A stretch of 64,000 nucleotides of DNA from Pontibacter cellulosilyticus (lineage in GTDB: Bacteria > Bacteroidota > Bacteroidia > Cytophagales > Hymenobacteraceae), in assembly GCF_014306105.1 (NCBI RefSeq), contig NZ_JACRVF010000001.1:1318413-1382412 (forward strand), given 5' to 3'. How positions within the stretch are numbered: the stretch's first letter is position 1; each line of letters begins with the position of its first letter. Positions 61,874 through 64,000 of this stretch are shown piece by piece. A program made the translations under genes and the position numbers. Below the pieces are notes generated by a model, which did not search any database, had not been told where the DNA came from, and worked only from the letters and a program-made list of their open reading frames with translations.

Positions 61874-62806
61874 ATGAAAAGCTCCCTCCTACTACTTTGC
61901 ATGTTGCTTATACTTTGGCCTTTGCAAAGCACTGTGTTTGCGCTGGCTCCAAAGGCCAAGAGGGTGCTTGTGGTAGCCACTTATACCTATGGCGACAACG
62001 ACAGGCTAGCGAATATACAACCCATAGCCCTGCAAATGGCCAAAGCCTTAAATGCTACGCTGCGGCTTAAAAGCTATCCCTCTGTTGGTGAGTTAGTGGA
62101 AGCTATGCGTAGAGGCGAAGCTGATGTGGCTGTGATGAATACCTTCGGCTATCTACTGCTGCAAACCGACTCTATACCACCCGTCATCCCACTTGCCGCC
62201 TTAGAAGTACCGGAAGAGGCATTAAACGCCTACACTTCGGGGCTTTTCGCAAGCAAAAAGTCGGGCATTACAAGTATAAGCCAATTAAAAGATAACCCAC
62301 AGGCTTACTCCCTGGTATTTGCCGGCAGGCACTCCACATCAGGTAATCTGATACCGAGGCTTTACCTCAGTTCTTTAGGAATACATAACCCCGAAGAGCA
62401 GTTTGGGCAGGTAGATTTTTTGAACAGCCACGCTAATGCCCTGCAGGAGGTAATAGGCGGCAGTTCAGATCTAGCAGCTTTGGGCACCGGAGAGTATAAA
62501 AAGCAACTGGAAAGCGGTAAGTTAAAGGAGAATGATGTAAAGCTGCTCTGGAAATCTGAGGGTATACCGCAAGGCCCTATCGTCTGCAAAGCAACAATGC
62601 CAGCCAGGCAACAGAAAAAGCTGCTCAAGGTGCTGCTGCTCGCCCACGAGAAAAATCCTGAAGCCATTGTACAGCTAAAACGCGCCTGGACCGAAGCCTG
62701 GGAAGCCGATCATTTTGTACCAGTATCTGAGAGTTACTATAAAAATATAATTGAACTAGCCGGCAGCAGAGATAACCTCCGGAAGGTGCTGCAGCAGCAT
62801 TTGTAA
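61874..62806 (+). CDS. PhnD/SsuA-like periplasmic substrate-binding protein
   Basis: A 310-residue exported protein with signal MKSSLLLLCMLLILWPLQST. The body is a type 2 periplasmic binding fold of the phosphonate/phosphite group: LVVATYTYGDNDRLANIQPI, RRGEADVAVMNTFGYLLLQ, SLVFAGRHSTSGNLIPRLYL and DLAALGTGEYKKQLESG, with SEGIPQGPIVCKATM near the C-terminal third. No permease or ATPase gene lies next to it in the window. Downstream are a helical lipoprotein gene and a SCO gene, so metal (copper) handling or sensing is possible. The true ligand is unknown. Confidence 0.85.
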   Translation: MKSSLLLLCMLLILWPLQSTVFALAPKAKRVLVVATYTYGDNDRLANIQPIALQMAKALNATLRLKSYPSVGELVEAMRRGEADVAVMNTFGYLLLQTDSIPPVIPLAALEVPEEALNAYTSGLFASKKSGITSISQLKDNPQAYSLVFAGRHSTSGNLIPRLYLSSLGIHNPEEQFGQVDFLNSHANALQEVIGGSSDLAALGTGEYKKQLESGKLKENDVKLLWKSEGIPQGPIVCKATMPARQQKKLLKVLLLAHEKNPEAIVQLKRAWTEAWEADHFVPVSESYYKNIIELAGSRDNLRKVLQQHL

Positions 62807-62945
62807 ATGCACAGCTATTGCTCCGGCCGTATTTCGGTAGCAAGACTTCGGGTTTTACAGCAACTGATCCCGAATGCAGGAAAAGATTTGTGGCTGCGGC
62901 CGCCTTTTTACTCCCAGCCTATCTGCTAAACTACTTCCCATTGCT

Positions 62946-62977
62946 TTTGCACATCCCGCCTTGCAGCCGTACCTTTG
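62946..62977 (+). promoter_or_regulatory. Bacteroidota-type promoter for the lipoprotein-SCO operon
   Basis: TTTG at 62946-62949 and TACCTTTG at 62970-62977 are spaced by 20 bases, a good match to the -33/-7 consensus. It lies 86 bases before the ATG at 63063 and supports that start over any upstream one. Confidence 0.6.
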
Positions 62978-63062
62978 CTATATGCAGTGCATCAACACAG
63001 CTTCAGTACCACCATACTATCCAAAGTATAAAAAGTATAGCCTTTCTTTACCTGGCAAGCCC

Positions 63063-63503
63063 ATGAAATACATCCTTCTTATAATCAGCCTTGCACTTGC
63101 CATACTTTGCAGCTGCAGCCAGGTCCAAAGTCCCGAAGAGCAGCAGGAGACGTTGGAGCAGAATGTGTTGGCCGTACACGATACGGCCATGGCTAAAATG
63201 GAGGACATTTTTAAACTGCGCAAAAGCCTACGCACCCTCCGCGATACCCTGGAGACACAGACGCAACCAGACTCTGCCATACTTAATAACCTGCAGCAGC
63301 ACATACAACTGCTTAACCGTGCCGACGAAGCCATGATGGGATGGATGCGCCAGTATAAAGCTCCGGCTGCCGACATGCCAAATGAGCAAGCCATAAACTA
63401 CCTGCAGCAGGAAATGGTTAAGATAAAGAAAGTACAAACCCTTATGGACAGCACCATCAATGCTGCCCAAGCAACCTATAACTCCTATGATCAGAATAAA
63501 TAA
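63063..63503 (+). CDS. helical lipoprotein of unknown function
   Basis: A 146-residue lipoprotein from ATG at 63063: signal MKYILLIISLALAILCSC with Cys near residue 18. The rest is helical and charged (EQQETLEQNVLAVHDTAMAK, then KMEDIFKLRKSLRTLRDTLE and NEQAINYLQQEMVKIKKVQT), probably a helical bundle. The upstream frame is open for 63 more codons, but it lacks a signal and covers the promoter. No family is recognised by me. The gene overlaps the SCO gene by 17 bases, so the two products are made together and probably act together in the periplasm. Confidence 0.75.
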   Translation: MKYILLIISLALAILCSCSQVQSPEEQQETLEQNVLAVHDTAMAKMEDIFKLRKSLRTLRDTLETQTQPDSAILNNLQQHIQLLNRADEAMMGWMRQYKAPAADMPNEQAINYLQQEMVKIKKVQTLMDSTINAAQATYNSYDQNK

Positions 63504-64000
63504 AGCATCGCTGAGACAGTATACATTGCCTTTAGCAACTGCCTTGAGTATCGTCTTTTTTACGGCCTGCGATAGCAGCACTAATGAGGGTACACTGCCA
63601 ATTTATGGAGAGCGTGAACCGGTGGAGCGTACAGTAGATGGTAAAACAGTAGTTGATACAGTTTACCACACTATTCCCGATTTTGCCTTCGTAAACCAGG
63701 ACAGCCAGCGCGTAACCCAGGAAACAGTAGCAGGCAAAGTATACATAACAGACTTTTTCTTCACAAGCTGCCCTACCATCTGCCCAAAAATGAAAAGCCA
63801 AATGTTACGGGTATATGAGGCTTATAAGGATAACCCTAATGTAGTGCTGCTCTCACACTCCATAGATCCTACACACGATACGGTGGCCGTTTTAAAAGAC
63901 TATGCTGACAGGTTGGGAATAGAGACGAACAAGTGGCACCTGCTTACCGGCGACAAAGACAGCATTTACGCCATTGCCGAAGAGTACCTGGCTGCCGCGC
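63487..64000 (+). CDS. SCO1/SenC family protein (partial, runs off window)
   Basis: A frame from ATG at 63487 is still open at the window end (about 171 residues visible). A hydrophobic export segment (YTLPLATALSIVFFTAC) ends in Cys, so it is likely a lipoprotein. The thioredoxin-like domain has HTIPDFAFVNQDSQRVTQ, YITDFFFTSCPTICPKMKS with the copper-binding CxxxC, and LLSHSIDPTHDTVAVLKDY. The conserved His ligand near the end lies beyond the window. SCO proteins deliver copper to the CuA site of cytochrome oxidase or act in copper redox. The start overlaps the upstream lipoprotein gene by 17 bases. Confidence 0.9.
   Translation, partial: MIRINKASLRQYTLPLATALSIVFFTACDSSTNEGTLPIYGEREPVERTVDGKTVVDTVYHTIPDFAFVNQDSQRVTQETVAGKVYITDFFFTSCPTICPKMKSQMLRVYEAYKDNPNVVLLSHSIDPTHDTVAVLKDYADRLGIETNKWHLLTGDKDSIYAIAEEYLAAA

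Noticed and set aside
62874..63062. 63-codon N-terminal extension of the helical lipoprotein
   Set aside because: It covers a good -33/-7 promoter and would place the signal peptide inside the protein.

Overview
The window looks like a chromosomal segment of a Bacteroidota bacterium, most likely of the Hymenobacteraceae (Pontibacter-like). The reasons are the outer-membrane barrel and lipoprotein content, the near absence of Shine-Dalgarno sequences, -7 boxes of the Bacteroidota type (TAnnTTTG), and families common in that group (DUF819, DUF5996, NagZ/beta-lactamase fusion, M13 peptidase, TrxR-type ferredoxin reductase). There is no rRNA or tRNA gene in the window, so the genus is an inference from gene content. 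A seven-base word, AAGTATA/TATACTT, is scattered at very high density inside and between genes on both strands and is the most pervasive unexplained signal here.

Layout. 1-2.3 kb: end of a surface-polysaccharide locus (GT4 and GT2 glycosyltransferases plus a truncated small gene). 2.4-14.3 kb: cell-wall and secreted enzymes, namely a GH3/beta-lactamase fusion, an M13 metallopeptidase, a DUF819 membrane protein, a YkfC-like C40 peptidase, and a PBP4 / dipeptide-epimerase / AONS-like operon suited to muropeptide turnover. 14.5-26.3 kb: MBL-rhodanese protein, pirin, STAS protein, two low-complexity disordered proteins, two tandem barrel proteins, HMG-CoA lyase with a LutA-like protein, a CNNM/CBS membrane protein and xseAB.

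26.3-47.2 kb is a trehalose/alpha-glucan island: a fused OtsA-OtsB, MscS channel, UPF0316 protein, then glgB, treS-maltokinase and glgE on the minus strand, and divergently treZ, a GH57 enzyme, treY and malQ on the plus strand. On paper this is a complete loop: trehalose -> maltose -> maltose-1-phosphate -> linear glucan -> branched glucan -> trehalose. All three known trehalose routes (OtsAB, TreYZ, TreS) are present, and no glgC or glgA is seen in the window.

47.3-57.2 kb: thioredoxin-like protein, YkuD_2 L,D-transpeptidase, M23 peptidase, the polyphosphate pair ppx/ppk1, a DUF5996 protein, a GT51-like protein in which both expected catalytic glutamates read as Gln, and a ferredoxin/ferredoxin-reductase pair. 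57.2-64 kb: a MITE-like inverted repeat, gyrB, a lipoprotein, a DUF486 gene interrupted by three amber codons within seven codons, DUF2267 protein, a PhnD-like binding protein, a helical lipoprotein and the start of a SCO-family gene that runs off the window.

Most points of interest are substitutions at catalytic positions (GT51 Glu->Gln twice, OtsB nucleophile Asp->Glu, first rhodanese Cys->Asp), the histone-H1-like tail on GlgB, the amber cluster, two intergenic palindromic elements, and the AAGTATA word, which also forms both arms of one transcription terminator.
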